Source of the DNA: Aminobacter sp. HY435
GTDB lineage: Bacteria; Pseudomonadota; Alphaproteobacteria; Rhizobiales; Rhizobiaceae
Length of the DNA: 64,000 nucleotides
Assembly: GCF_027568395.1 (NCBI RefSeq)
Contig: NZ_JANKZL010000008.1
Coordinates: 213,772-277,771, forward strand
Direction: 5' to 3'
Shown here: piece by piece, positions 34,330-42,404 of the stretch
Layout of the letters: each line of letters starts with the position of its first letter
Numbering within the stretch: position 1 is the first letter of the stretch
The notes under the pieces: model-generated
The model's database searches: none
The model's input: only the letters and a program-made list of their open reading frames with translations
Told to the model about the DNA's origin: nothing
Made by a program: the position numbers and the translations under genes

Positions 34330-34359
34330 TTGACATGCAGGTAAATACCTGCATAATAG
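34330..34359 (+). promoter_or_regulatory. arsR-type promoter with palindromic operator
   Basis: TTGACA (34330-34335) is followed by the perfect palindrome TGCAGGTA-AA-TACCTGCA (34336-34353) and then an AT-rich -10 (CATAAT, 16-base spacer, or TAATAG). The palindrome fills the promoter spacer, so binding would block RNA polymerase; ArsR-family autorepression is the likely use. Confidence 0.8.
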
Positions 34360-34379
34360 CTTAGACGAGAGCGAGAAAG

Positions 34380-34694
34380 ATGGACGCTGACAAGGTTTTC
34401 AAGGCACTGGGCGACCCGACCCGCAGAAGACTGCTCGACCTTCTCTGTGAACGGAACGGGCAGACGCTCGGCCAGCTTTGCGAGCATCTGGACATGGCGC
34501 GGCAGTCGGCCACCCAGCATCTCGAAATCCTGGAGGCGGCCAATCTGGTCAGCACGGTCAAGCGGGGCCGCGAGAAGCTTCATTTCATCAATCCCGTGCC
34601 GCTGCACGAGGTCTACGAACGGTGGGTCAGGAAGTTCGAACAGCAGCGGCTCAGCCTGCTGCACGATCTGAAGAAAGAGCTCGAAGGAGAGTGA
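34380..34694 (+). CDS. ArsR-family transcriptional regulator
   Basis: A 104-residue winged-helix protein: KALGDPTRRRLLDLLCERNG, LGQLCEHLDMARQSATQHLEIL (recognition helix) and LVSTVKRGREKLHFINP (wing). It has no CxC metal site of the ArsR/SmtB type, and matches the subgroup that pairs with SRPBCC proteins. It heads a three-gene operon and probably represses it through the palindrome just upstream. Confidence 0.93.
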   Translation: MDADKVFKALGDPTRRRLLDLLCERNGQTLGQLCEHLDMARQSATQHLEILEAANLVSTVKRGREKLHFINPVPLHEVYERWVRKFEQQRLSLLHDLKKELEGE

Positions 34695-34696
34695 CT

Positions 34697-35161
34697 ATGT
34701 CTAAGGACAAGACCAGTTTCGTTTATGTCACCTACATTCGTTCGACGCCTGAAAAGGTGTTCGAAGCTATCGTCCAGCCGGAGTTGGCCCGTCGCTACTG
34801 GGGGCACGAAAATGTCTCCGACTGGAACCGGGGCTCGAAGTGGCAGCATATCCGGGCCAATGACGAGCGGACGGTGGAGCTGGTCGGTGAGGTCGTCGAA
34901 ACCATGCCGCCGAGCCGGTTGGTGATCACCTGGGCAGCGGCGTCGCAAGCGGCGGACCCGGATAGCCATAGCCGGGTGACCTTCGACATCGTCGAATACG
35001 ACAACATGGTGCGGCTGACAGTCACCCACGACGAGCTGGAAGCCGGCAGCGGCATGGCCAAGGGCATCAGCCAGGGCTGGCCGATCGTGTTGTCCAGCCT
35101 GAAATCCTTCCTGGAGACGGGCCAGGGCGTCGACTTGTTCGCCAATCCGAAGTCGGCTTGA
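34697..35161 (+). CDS. SRPBCC (AHSA1-like) domain protein
   Basis: A 154-residue START-like ligand-binding fold. FVYVTYIRSTPEKVFEAI and RYWGHENVSDWNRGSKW are typical of AHSA1-type proteins that occur next to ArsR regulators. The ligand is unknown. It begins 2 bases after the arsR stop. Confidence 0.88.
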   Translation: MSKDKTSFVYVTYIRSTPEKVFEAIVQPELARRYWGHENVSDWNRGSKWQHIRANDERTVELVGEVVETMPPSRLVITWAAASQAADPDSHSRVTFDIVEYDNMVRLTVTHDELEAGSGMAKGISQGWPIVLSSLKSFLETGQGVDLFANPKSA

Positions 35162-35190
35162 ACCCGGCGAGGCCGGTTGGGAGAACTGCC

Positions 35191-35604
35191 ATGAGCAAAG
35201 TCTATTCGGGCGGATGCGCGTGCGGGGCGATCCGCTATGAGACCACCAGCGCGCCTTTCGTCGAGATTCACTGCCAGTGCCGGGATTGCCAGAAGCGAAG
35301 CGGTACCGGGCATTCGTCCTATCTGACTTATGCCAGACGCGCCGACATGGCGATCACCGGCGAAGCGAAAACCTGGCGGGTGGCGGGCGACAGCGGAAAC
35401 CAGAAGGTCCACGCCTTCTGTCCGAACTGTGGCACGCCGGTGTACGTCACATTCGTTGCGATGCCGGAGCTGATCGCTGTCCATGCCGGAAGCCTGGATG
35501 AGCCGGGTCAGTTCAATCCGCAAATGGTCTCATACGCCATCCGGGGGCATGCATGGGACATGATGGATCCGTCGCTGCAGACATTCGATCGCATGCCGGG
35601 CTGA
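35191..35604 (+). CDS. GFA family zinc-binding protein
   Basis: A 137-residue protein with the GFA fold: GGCACGAIRYE, HCQCRDCQKRSG and FCPNCGTPVYV, which bind two zinc ions. Relatives include glutathione-dependent formaldehyde-activating enzyme and CENP-V-like proteins; the activity here is not known. The ATG at 35191 follows GGGAGAA; it is the third gene of the ArsR operon. Confidence 0.88.
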   Translation: MSKVYSGGCACGAIRYETTSAPFVEIHCQCRDCQKRSGTGHSSYLTYARRADMAITGEAKTWRVAGDSGNQKVHAFCPNCGTPVYVTFVAMPELIAVHAGSLDEPGQFNPQMVSYAIRGHAWDMMDPSLQTFDRMPG

Positions 35605-35608
35605 GCGT

Positions 35609-36142
35609 TCAGCGCTGCCGCCGGGGTGAGCAGCGATCGGCGACGACCTGCATGCCTAAGGCCGCCGCAGGTCGGTTCGACGCATTGGCGGCTTTCCACT
35701 CGGCATAGAGGTGACTGCCGCTTTCGGGCCGCAGCGGCACGTATTCGATCTTCATCAGTTGCTCGTCGAACGGTTTGGCGAGGTCCGCATAAATCGCCGC
35801 AGTCGACAGGCCGTAGGGTTCGCCGTCGTCGTTCGAATAGGCGTAGACGACGCGTTCGACGCCACTCAACCGCATCGCGGCCATGCACATCGGGCAGGGG
35901 TTGCCGCTGGCATAGACGGCGCAGCCCTGCAGGTTGGGCGAGCCGAGCGCCTGGCTGGCGGCGCGTATGGCCGTCATCTCGGCATGGGCGGTCGGATCGT
36001 TCGTGGCCAGGATCTCGTTGACGCCGTTTGCGATGACATCGCCATCCTTGACGACAACCGCGCCGAACGGTCGGCCGCCTCTGGCGATGTTCGCCCGGGC
36101 GAGATCAATCGCCTCGCTGAGAAAGCGTGCGGTGTTCTTCAT
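35609..36142 (-). CDS. Nucleoside deaminase, guanine deaminase-like
   Basis: A 177-residue member of the cytidine deaminase superfamily. The zinc motif is TAHAEMTAIRAA (HAE) and NPCPMCMAA (PCxxC). FGAVVVKDG and YAYSNDDGEPYG resemble bacterial guanine deaminase (GuaD type) rather than TadA. The operon partner upstream is an ankyrin protein, 12 bases away. The substrate is inferred; another purine or pyrimidine base is possible. Confidence 0.82.
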   Translation of the reverse strand: MKNTARFLSEAIDLARANIARGGRPFGAVVVKDGDVIANGVNEILATNDPTAHAEMTAIRAASQALGSPNLQGCAVYASGNPCPMCMAAMRLSGVERVVYAYSNDDGEPYGLSTAAIYADLAKPFDEQLMKIEYVPLRPESGSHLYAEWKAANASNRPAAALGMQVVADRCSPRRQR

Positions 36143-36154
36143 GGCTTGCTCCCT

Positions 36155-36817
36155 TCAGTGAGCGCCGGCCGCCACCAGGATTCGCTCCATTTCGTCAAAG
36201 CCTCGCTGCCGGGCATGCGCGAGCGGCGTGACACCGTCGCCATCGGCTAGGTTCACGTTGGCTCCGGCCTCGACTAGCAACCTTACGATCGCGACATGGC
36301 GTGGACCGCCGTCGCCAAGGATGATGGCTTCGAGCAGTGCCGTCCAGTTCAGGTTGTTGACGTGGTCGATGTCGACCCCGGCCTTGATCAGCGTTGCAAC
36401 GGTTTCGACGTGCCCGCGTTCCGCAGCCGGGATCAATGCGGTGCCACCATAGCGGTTGGTGCTCTTGAGATCGGCGCCATGCGACAGCGTCATGCGCAGG
36501 ATTTCCAGATGCCCGCGGGCGCCGGCATAGAGGTAGGGACTGTCCGAGATCGCATCCTTGGCGTTGACGTCGGCGCCTGCCTCGATCAGTGCCCTGGCGG
36601 CGTCGATGTTGTTGGCGTGGGTGGCAACCAGCAATGCCGTGCGGCCCTGTTCGTCGCGGGCGTCTATCTCGACGCCCCTTGAAACAAGCTGGCGGATGGC
36701 GGCAGGATCATTGTTCGTCGCCAGCGTGTGCAGTTCTCCGGGCATTTTGTCTCCTGCCAACGACGGTGAGATCCAGGACAGCAACATCAATACGACAAAA
36801 GAGGTCAGTCTGCGCAT
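36155..36817 (-). CDS. Secreted ankyrin-repeat protein
   Basis: A 220-residue protein. Residues 1-21 are a signal peptide ending in PSLA. About five ankyrin repeats follow (for example DEQGRTALLVATHANNIDAA and GDGVTPLAHARQRGFDEM), giving a periplasmic protein-binding scaffold. The ATG at 36817 has GAGGGC upstream; one at 36835 is possible but would mask the signal peptide. Confidence 0.85.
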   Translation of the reverse strand: MRRLTSFVVLMLLSWISPSLAGDKMPGELHTLATNNDPAAIRQLVSRGVEIDARDEQGRTALLVATHANNIDAARALIEAGADVNAKDAISDSPYLYAGARGHLEILRMTLSHGADLKSTNRYGGTALIPAAERGHVETVATLIKAGVDIDHVNNLNWTALLEAIILGDGGPRHVAIVRLLVEAGANVNLADGDGVTPLAHARQRGFDEMERILVAAGAH

Positions 36818-36924
36818 GAGGCCCTCATTTTCCAAGTCTGGAGTTCGGTAGGCAATCGTCCGGCTTTGTCCGCTCCACGTGTCCTATTGAAATGTATGTG
36901 CAGCAACATTGAGACAATCGTGGT

Positions 36925-37110
36925 GTCTTGATGTCCTTCAGCCGCGACAATCCTGCGCGCCGCAGCACCCGCTGACGGTGGATGACGAAACGCCGACTTT
37001 CTTGGCGAGGTGCTTGCCGGTGAACCGCTGCCGGCAGCGCGGCAATACACTCGGACACCGCCTGGCTGGTGTAGCAAAACTCGATGGTGCCGCTCCAACC
37101 ATCTGACGCC
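36925..37110 (-). mobile_element. Decayed IS481-family transposase fragment
   Basis: No intact ORF is present, but two conserved IS481 pieces are readable in different minus-strand frames. At 37025-36971 the translation is FTGKHLAKKVGVSSSTVS, and directly after it, shifted, RVLRRAGLSRLKDI at 36971-36930. These are the helix-turn-helix region of IS481 transposases. The preceding 80 bases look related; the catalytic DDE part is absent. I see no terminal repeats. The rest of 36818-37254 holds nothing else I can support. Confidence 0.6.
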
Positions 37111-37254
37111 ATACTGCGGCAACCCATTGAGATCGGCCGCCGAGAGAAGCATGAACCCGGCGTGTGCGTAGAGATCAAACAGCAGCCTTGACCAGCGCGA
37201 TTTCAGGACGGCAGGTCACATGTTCCCTATTCGACTTACGGGGGGAGGCCTTAG

Positions 37255-37300
37255 TTGACACAGATCACAATACGTGATCACATATTGTTGTCACAAAGTG
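37255..37300 (+). promoter_or_regulatory. Operator site A with -35 box, three 13-bp repeats
   Basis: TTGACA at 37255-37260 precedes three head-to-tail 13-mers: AGATCACAATACG, TGATCACATATTG and TTGTCACAAAGTG (37262-37300). They share the TGATCA-type core and a terminal G. The site controls the first ABC importer and the two dehydrogenases after it. Confidence 0.75.
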
Positions 37301-37389
37301 GGGGAGTGAATGCGAAGAGTTGTCGTCGCTAGTGTGGAGCTTTTGTCGGAACGTTCGGATCGCAGCCAAGCAGGTCGGTTCGACTAGTC

Positions 37390-38181
37390 ATGAGCAAGGC
37401 GCCCGGTATTTCGATCAAGAATCTCTCGGTTTCATTCAGGACAAAGACCAGCACAGTCACGGCTCTCGATGATGTTTCATTCGACATTGCTCCGGGATCG
37501 TTCCTGAGCATCGTCGGACCTTCGGGCTGTGGCAAGACCACGCTGCTCAAGATTCTCTCAGGTGTCCTTCAGTCCACGAGTGGCACGGTGCTGTTTGATG
37601 GCGAGCCGCTCAGCCGGCTCAAGACCCAGGGCCAGGTCGGCTACGTCTTTCAGCGACCGCTGTTGCTTCCATGGCGAACCACTCTCGACAATGTCATGCT
37701 GACGATGGAAGTGGCCCGCCGCGGCATGAGCCGCGCCGAGCGTGAGGCCGAGGCACGGCGCTGGCTCAAGATCGCCGGCCTTCAAGGCTTCGAGGAGCGT
37801 TTTCCGCACGAATTGTCAGGTGGCATGCAGCAGCGAGTCTCGATCTGCCGCGCCCTGGCTTTCCAGCCGCGGATCCTCCTGATGGATGAACCTTTTGCCG
37901 CTCTCGATGAGATTACCCGGGAGACGTTGCAGGAAGAGTTGTTGCTGCTGTGGGCGCAGACCGAAACCACTGTGGTTTTCATCACGCATTCGATTCCCGA
38001 AGCCGTGCTGTTGTCGGAACAGATCGTGGTCATGTCGGCCCGTCCCGGTCGGGTTCTTGAACGCATTCCGGTGCCGTTCGAGCGGCCGCGTACCGAAGAG
38101 ACCCGCGAGCGACCCGAATTCCTGGCGCTCGCCAGCCATATCCGCGGTCTCCTGCGTCACCGCGATCCAGTAACCGCTTGA
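37390..38181 (+). CDS. ABC transporter ATP-binding protein (SsuB/NMT1-associated)
   Basis: A 263-residue ATPase with Walker A GPSGCGKTT (43-51), signature LSGGMQQR, Walker B ILLMDEPFAALD and H-loop FITHSIPEA. It belongs to the nitrate/taurine/pyrimidine-type importers. It leads an operon with permease and binding protein genes, 90 bases after operator A. Confidence 0.93.
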   Translation: MSKAPGISIKNLSVSFRTKTSTVTALDDVSFDIAPGSFLSIVGPSGCGKTTLLKILSGVLQSTSGTVLFDGEPLSRLKTQGQVGYVFQRPLLLPWRTTLDNVMLTMEVARRGMSRAEREAEARRWLKIAGLQGFEERFPHELSGGMQQRVSICRALAFQPRILLMDEPFAALDEITRETLQEELLLLWAQTETTVVFITHSIPEAVLLSEQIVVMSARPGRVLERIPVPFERPRTEETRERPEFLALASHIRGLLRHRDPVTA

Positions 38182-38194
38182 TAGGGGACCACCC

Positions 38195-38971
38195 ATGTAC
38201 CGCCTCAGCGTCGCCGCCGGCCAAGCTATGGTCTTCATCGTGTTTTTCGCCGCTTGGGAGGTGCTCGTGCACCTCCTCCAGATCAAGCCGGTGATCTTGC
38301 CGCCCCCGAGCCGCATTGCTGTATCGGCATGGCAAAACCGTGAATTGTTACTCGTCAACACATGGCCGACATTCATCGCCATCACGCTCGGCTTCCTCTA
38401 CGCAGTCGCAACGGGCTTCGTCATTGCGATTGGCATCGCCTATTCGAGGATCATCCGTGAACTGACCTATCCGTTCCTCGTCGCCGCGCAAATTTTGCCG
38501 AAGATCGCGTTTGCGCCGCTGTTCCTCATCTGGTTCGGCTTCGGTTTGACGCCGAAGATCGTAATTGCCGCGCTGATCGCCTTCTTTCCGGTCGTGATCA
38601 ACACTGCCAAGGGCCTGACTTCAGTCGACAAGGAACTGCTGCAATATATGGATTCGCTCGGCGCCAGCGGCTGGGAGAAATTCACCAAGATCAGCCTGCC
38701 ATGGGCGATGCCCTACTTTTTCGCCGCACTTAAGATTTCCATCACCCTGGCCATCGTCGGGGCTGTGGTCGGCGAGTTCGTCGCTGCAGGCGAAGGTCTC
38801 GGCTACATCATCAATTCCTCGAACATATCGCTCGATACCGAACTCATGTTCGCGGCCATCGTATGCATGAGTTTGCTCGGGATCCTGCTCTTCCTCGTCA
38901 TCGTTGCCGCCGAGCGGATGGTCGTGGTCAACGCACAGGACGACGCTTCAGGGGCATCAGCGACCATGTGA
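38195..38971 (+). CDS. ABC transporter permease (SsuC-type)
   Basis: A 258-residue inner-membrane permease with six helices. The EAA-type coupling segment SLGASGWEKFTKISLPWAMPY in part is typical of the NMT1/SsuC group. It is the second gene of the importer operon. Confidence 0.92.
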   Translation: MYRLSVAAGQAMVFIVFFAAWEVLVHLLQIKPVILPPPSRIAVSAWQNRELLLVNTWPTFIAITLGFLYAVATGFVIAIGIAYSRIIRELTYPFLVAAQILPKIAFAPLFLIWFGFGLTPKIVIAALIAFFPVVINTAKGLTSVDKELLQYMDSLGASGWEKFTKISLPWAMPYFFAALKISITLAIVGAVVGEFVAAGEGLGYIINSSNISLDTELMFAAIVCMSLLGILLFLVIVAAERMVVVNAQDDASGASATM

Positions 38972-39025
38972 GGAAGGGTGAGTGATGACTGCTTTTGGAA
39001 TGGGTTACGCAAAAGGGAGATGAAG

Positions 39026-40012
39026 ATGTCAAACAGTTTTGGGTCGTGGATTTATCGTACTGCGATCGCGGCGTTGGGCTTCGTGGCTATCGGCACCTCG
39101 GCCGATGCGGCGGATTCGGTCAAGCTGCGTCTCGACTGGGTGTTCGGATCGGAACATGCGCCTATTTTCCTGGCGATCGAGAAGGGATTCTTCAAGGAAG
39201 AGGGCATCGAGGTCGAACTCCTTCCGGGCGAGGGTTCGTCGGTTACCACGAAGCTGGTGGGCAACCGGGATGCCGACTTCGGCTACGCGTCGGCCGATCA
39301 GGTGCTGCTCGGCGCCGCGCGCGACCTGCCCGTTGTTGCGACGGCGGTGCTGCTCCAGCAGAACCCGACGGCCTTCATTTTCAAGACGTCGCAAAACATC
39401 AAGAATGTGGAGACAGATCTCTACGGCAAGACGCTCGGCATCCAGCTCAAAAGCAGCACCGGCCGCCAGTGGGAAGCGATCAAGAAGACGCTGAAACTCG
39501 ATCCTGCCAAGCTGACCGAGGTGCCCGCGGATGGCGCGCTGGTGTCCCTTATCGCTGCGGATCGCATCGATGCCGGCGTCGGCTTCTATTTCAACGACGC
39601 CCTGAAGCTGAAGGCCACCGGCGAGGATGTCAGCTGGATCCTCCTCGAAGACCTCGGCATGAAGATGTATTCCACCGCGCTGCTGACCAATGCCGAACTG
39701 ATCGCGGAGAAGCCCGATCTGGTGGCGCGCTTCACCAAGGCATTCGTGCGCGGCTGGGAATACGCGGTTGCGAACCCCGACGAGGCCTACGAAGCCTTCG
39801 TGAAGGCCAATCCCAGCACGGACAAGGTCTATGCCAAGCTGAAGCTGCCGGAGGTGCTGAAGCTCACTCAGTCGCCGGACGTCAGTGCAAACGGATTGGG
39901 CTCGTCAACGCTCGCAGGTTGGGACGAACTCCAGCAGCAACTCGTCGAGATGGGGCTTCTGAAGACCAGCATCGACGTGTCCAAGGCGTTCACAACTCAG
40001 TTCTTGAAGTAG
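39026..40012 (+). CDS. NMT1/THI5-like substrate-binding protein
   Basis: A 328-residue periplasmic binding protein. A signal peptide (to about residue 26, cleaved after ADA) is followed by VKLRLDWVFGSEHAPIFLAIEKGFF, opening the type II fold of the NMT1/THI5 family, whose members bind pyrimidine precursors, sulfonates and similar small molecules. AGGGAG precedes the ATG at 39026; ATG at 39020 is too close to the site. Confidence 0.9.
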   Translation: MSNSFGSWIYRTAIAALGFVAIGTSADAADSVKLRLDWVFGSEHAPIFLAIEKGFFKEEGIEVELLPGEGSSVTTKLVGNRDADFGYASADQVLLGAARDLPVVATAVLLQQNPTAFIFKTSQNIKNVETDLYGKTLGIQLKSSTGRQWEAIKKTLKLDPAKLTEVPADGALVSLIAADRIDAGVGFYFNDALKLKATGEDVSWILLEDLGMKMYSTALLTNAELIAEKPDLVARFTKAFVRGWEYAVANPDEAYEAFVKANPSTDKVYAKLKLPEVLKLTQSPDVSANGLGSSTLAGWDELQQQLVEMGLLKTSIDVSKAFTTQFLK

Positions 40013-40044
40013 TTGCCCTCCGGGTCACCAATGTGGGGTCAGAC

Positions 40045-41121
40045 ATGACTACAGCCGACATTTTCATCATTGGCACCGGCTACTACGCCGAGGTCATGAT
40101 CGGCGACCTGGCTTCCACCGCAACAGGACGGCTTCGTGTCGCGATCGGAGGCCGCAACGAAGAGCGGCTTCAGTGGCTGGCCGAGGCTGGCCGTGCCCGG
40201 GCGGCCATCTTCGGGAGGCCCGTGACGTTCGAGGTCGTGAAAGTCGATTTCACCTCGTCTTCGGGTGTTGCCGAAAGTCTCGATGCGATACGTCCAAGGG
40301 TTGTCGTCCATTCCGCGTCACTGCAATCGCCGTGGAAAGTGGACCGTGAGGACTCACAATGGTCGCGCCTCGTCGCGGAGGGAGGATTCGGCCTGACCCT
40401 GGCCCTTCATTCCGTCCTTCCGAGGCGAACAGCCGCTGCAATCCGGCAGGTGGACAGCGGCATTTCCTTCGTCAACACCTGCTATCCGGACGGTGTGAAC
40501 CAGGTCCTCCGTGCGGCCGGCTTGCCCATCACGACGGGTGTCGGCAACGTCGGTATTTTCTCTGCCGTGATTGCCGGAATGCTTGAGCCTGAGCAGCGCG
40601 CGTCGGTACGCGTTCTGGCGCATCACCAGCACCTCGTGCAGTGGCGAAAAAGCGGCAATGAACGCTCAGGCCCTCCGGTTCGCGCCTGGATCGGCGACGA
40701 CGAAATAGCCGATGTAGACGAGCGGACACGTCATGTCGTGCTTCCCTATAGGGATCTCAATGTCATCTCCGGCGCATCCGCCGTGCCGGTGCTTCTGGCC
40801 TTGGCCGGATTTGGCGATATCCGGGCGCATGTGCCGGGCCCCGGCGGACTGCCGGGCGGATACCCGGTGCAGGTAGCTGAAGGCCAGGTATCGCTTGACC
40901 TTCCCGAGGGCCTGTCTCGTGACGAAGCAATTCTTTGGAACCGAGGGTTCGAGAACGCCGACGGCGTCAGCATTTCCGAAACGGGGCGCGTGACCTATTC
41001 CGAACCTGCTCGCAAGGCGCTCGCCGCCTACAGCCGGGTTCTCTCGGAAGGTTTTGATGTCGCCGAGGTCGAGAATGCCGCAACGGCCCTTGGCCAACTC
41101 CGCGACAAGCTCGGGGGCTGA
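40045..41121 (+). CDS. Rossmann-fold NAD(P)-dependent oxidoreductase (saccharopine dehydrogenase-like)
   Basis: A 358-residue protein. DIFIIGTGYYAEVMIGDLA is a dinucleotide-binding start with the pattern G-x-G-x-x-A, followed by RLRVAIGGRNEERL and VVHSASLQSPW. The layout is that of saccharopine-dehydrogenase-like proteins, but the C-terminal domain is unfamiliar and the substrate unknown. It is in the operon with importer 1 (32 bases after the binding protein). Confidence 0.65.
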   Translation: MTTADIFIIGTGYYAEVMIGDLASTATGRLRVAIGGRNEERLQWLAEAGRARAAIFGRPVTFEVVKVDFTSSSGVAESLDAIRPRVVVHSASLQSPWKVDREDSQWSRLVAEGGFGLTLALHSVLPRRTAAAIRQVDSGISFVNTCYPDGVNQVLRAAGLPITTGVGNVGIFSAVIAGMLEPEQRASVRVLAHHQHLVQWRKSGNERSGPPVRAWIGDDEIADVDERTRHVVLPYRDLNVISGASAVPVLLALAGFGDIRAHVPGPGGLPGGYPVQVAEGQVSLDLPEGLSRDEAILWNRGFENADGVSISETGRVTYSEPARKALAAYSRVLSEGFDVAEVENAATALGQLRDKLGG

Positions 41122-41129
41122 AGCTCACG

Positions 41130-41903
41130 ATGAGTGCGTTCGCGCTTCCTTCGACGCCGTCATTTCGTCTCGAAGGACGCCGCGCCCTGGTCACCGGTGC
41201 CGGGCGTGGCATCGGTCTTGCTGCTGCGACTTGCCTGGCGGAGGCTGGCGCCAGCGTCACCTTGTGTGCACGAACGGCATCGGAGGTGGAGGCAGCGGCA
41301 GAAGCCATCCGGACGGCGGGAGGGAACGCCGATGCGCTGGTGTTGGATGTCACCGATCTTGACGCTGTTCGTCAGGCATTGGACGGCAGCGAGCCATACG
41401 AGATCCTTGTCAGCAATGCCGGGACCAATCGTCCTGCTGCCTTCGCCGCTGTCAGTGCCGAGGACTTCGATGCCGTTTTCGGGATCAATGTCAGGGCCGC
41501 CTTCTTCCTGGCGCAGACGGTGACGAGGGCGCTCGTCTCCGCAGGTCGCAAGGGTTCCATCATCCATATTTCTTCGCAATTGGGGCACGTTGGTGCGCCA
41601 AATCGGTCGATCTATGTCGCATCGAAATTTGCGATCGAAGGCTTGACCAAGGCGCTTGCCACCGAACTCGGCCCAAAGGGCATTCGCTTCAATACGATTG
41701 CGCCAACTTTCACCGACACGCCCATGACACGCTCATACGGTCTCGGTTCGGACGCGCTGGCGGCCGTCACGGCAAAGATCAAGCTGGGCAGGATCGGTCA
41801 GGTGGAAGATCTCATGGGCGCAATACTGTTCCTAGCTTCAGACGCGTCGTCTCTGGTGACTGGCTCGTCGCTCGTGGTTGACGGCGGCTGGACCGCCGAC
41901 TGA
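41130..41903 (+). CDS. SDR-family oxidoreductase
   Basis: A 257-residue classical short-chain dehydrogenase. The cofactor motif TGAGRGIG, NAGTN, catalytic Ser in HISSQLG, YVASK (Tyr and Lys) and the C-terminal SSLVVDGGWTAD are all present. It is the last gene of operon A, 8 bases after the previous stop. Confidence 0.92.
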   Translation: MSAFALPSTPSFRLEGRRALVTGAGRGIGLAAATCLAEAGASVTLCARTASEVEAAAEAIRTAGGNADALVLDVTDLDAVRQALDGSEPYEILVSNAGTNRPAAFAAVSAEDFDAVFGINVRAAFFLAQTVTRALVSAGRKGSIIHISSQLGHVGAPNRSIYVASKFAIEGLTKALATELGPKGIRFNTIAPTFTDTPMTRSYGLGSDALAAVTAKIKLGRIGQVEDLMGAILFLASDASSLVTGSSLVVDGGWTAD

Positions 41904-41938
41904 GCCAAGTCGCTCGAATCACAGGCAGCTGACGGGTG

Positions 41939-42235
41939 TCAGTCTCCAGCCTGATAGACATGGCGCTCGAAGCGCTCGAGCAACGTGTGCATCGTCTTGC
42001 GCGCGTCAGCGAAGGCCTGCGATCCGCCCCTGGCCGCCATGTCGACTTCATAGGCTTCGCGCGACGCAAAGTTGCATTCCCACCTGACATCAGGGCCGTT
42101 TCCTTCGAGCCGGATCAGAATGCGGCCTGGATCGAGCCCGAGTTCGCGCCTGAGTTCAGTCGCCTCGCGGCGCTGCTCCAGAACGGCCGCAGCCTGGCCC
42201 TCTCTTGCGAAGTAGTTGGTTGCTTCGACGATCAT
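41939..42235 (-). CDS. Small dimeric alpha/beta-barrel-like protein (hypothetical)
   Basis: A 98-residue protein starting MIVEATNYFAREGQAAAVLEQ, ending FERHVYQAGD. The alternating strand-helix pattern and length suggest a ferredoxin-like dimeric barrel (ABM or EthD type), but I find no diagnostic motif. It is divergent from the enolase-superfamily gene; operator B lies between them and may control both. Confidence 0.55.
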   Translation of the reverse strand: MIVEATNYFAREGQAAAVLEQRREATELRRELGLDPGRILIRLEGNGPDVRWECNFASREAYEVDMAARGGSQAFADARKTMHTLLERFERHVYQAGD

Positions 42236-42306
42236 CGTTTTTTGCTCTCCTCATGCGGCTTGGGCAACTGCCACGCGCATCGTGAAAATTCAGTGCAGCG
42301 AGGTGC

Positions 42307-42362
42307 TTGACGCTCCAAAAATATGATCATAAAGTGTGATCACACTAGATGATCGCAAATGT
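42307..42362 (+). promoter_or_regulatory. Operator site B with -35 box, three 13-bp repeats
   Basis: TTGACG (42307-42312) is 17 bases from TAAAGT (42330-42335), a possible -10. Three 13-mers follow the same pattern: TGATCATAAAGTG, TGATCACACTAGA and TGATCGCAAATGT (42324-42362). The repeats cover the -10 and the presumed transcription start, as for a repressor. Confidence 0.8.
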
Positions 42363-42404
42363 AGCGCGACGCATCGCCGGTGACAAGGAAGAAGGTACAA
42401 AACG

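Noticed and set aside
36825..37178. A 117-codon minus-strand ORF before the island
   Set aside because: It mixes shifted pieces of an IS481 transposase and non-coding sequence; it is not an intact gene.
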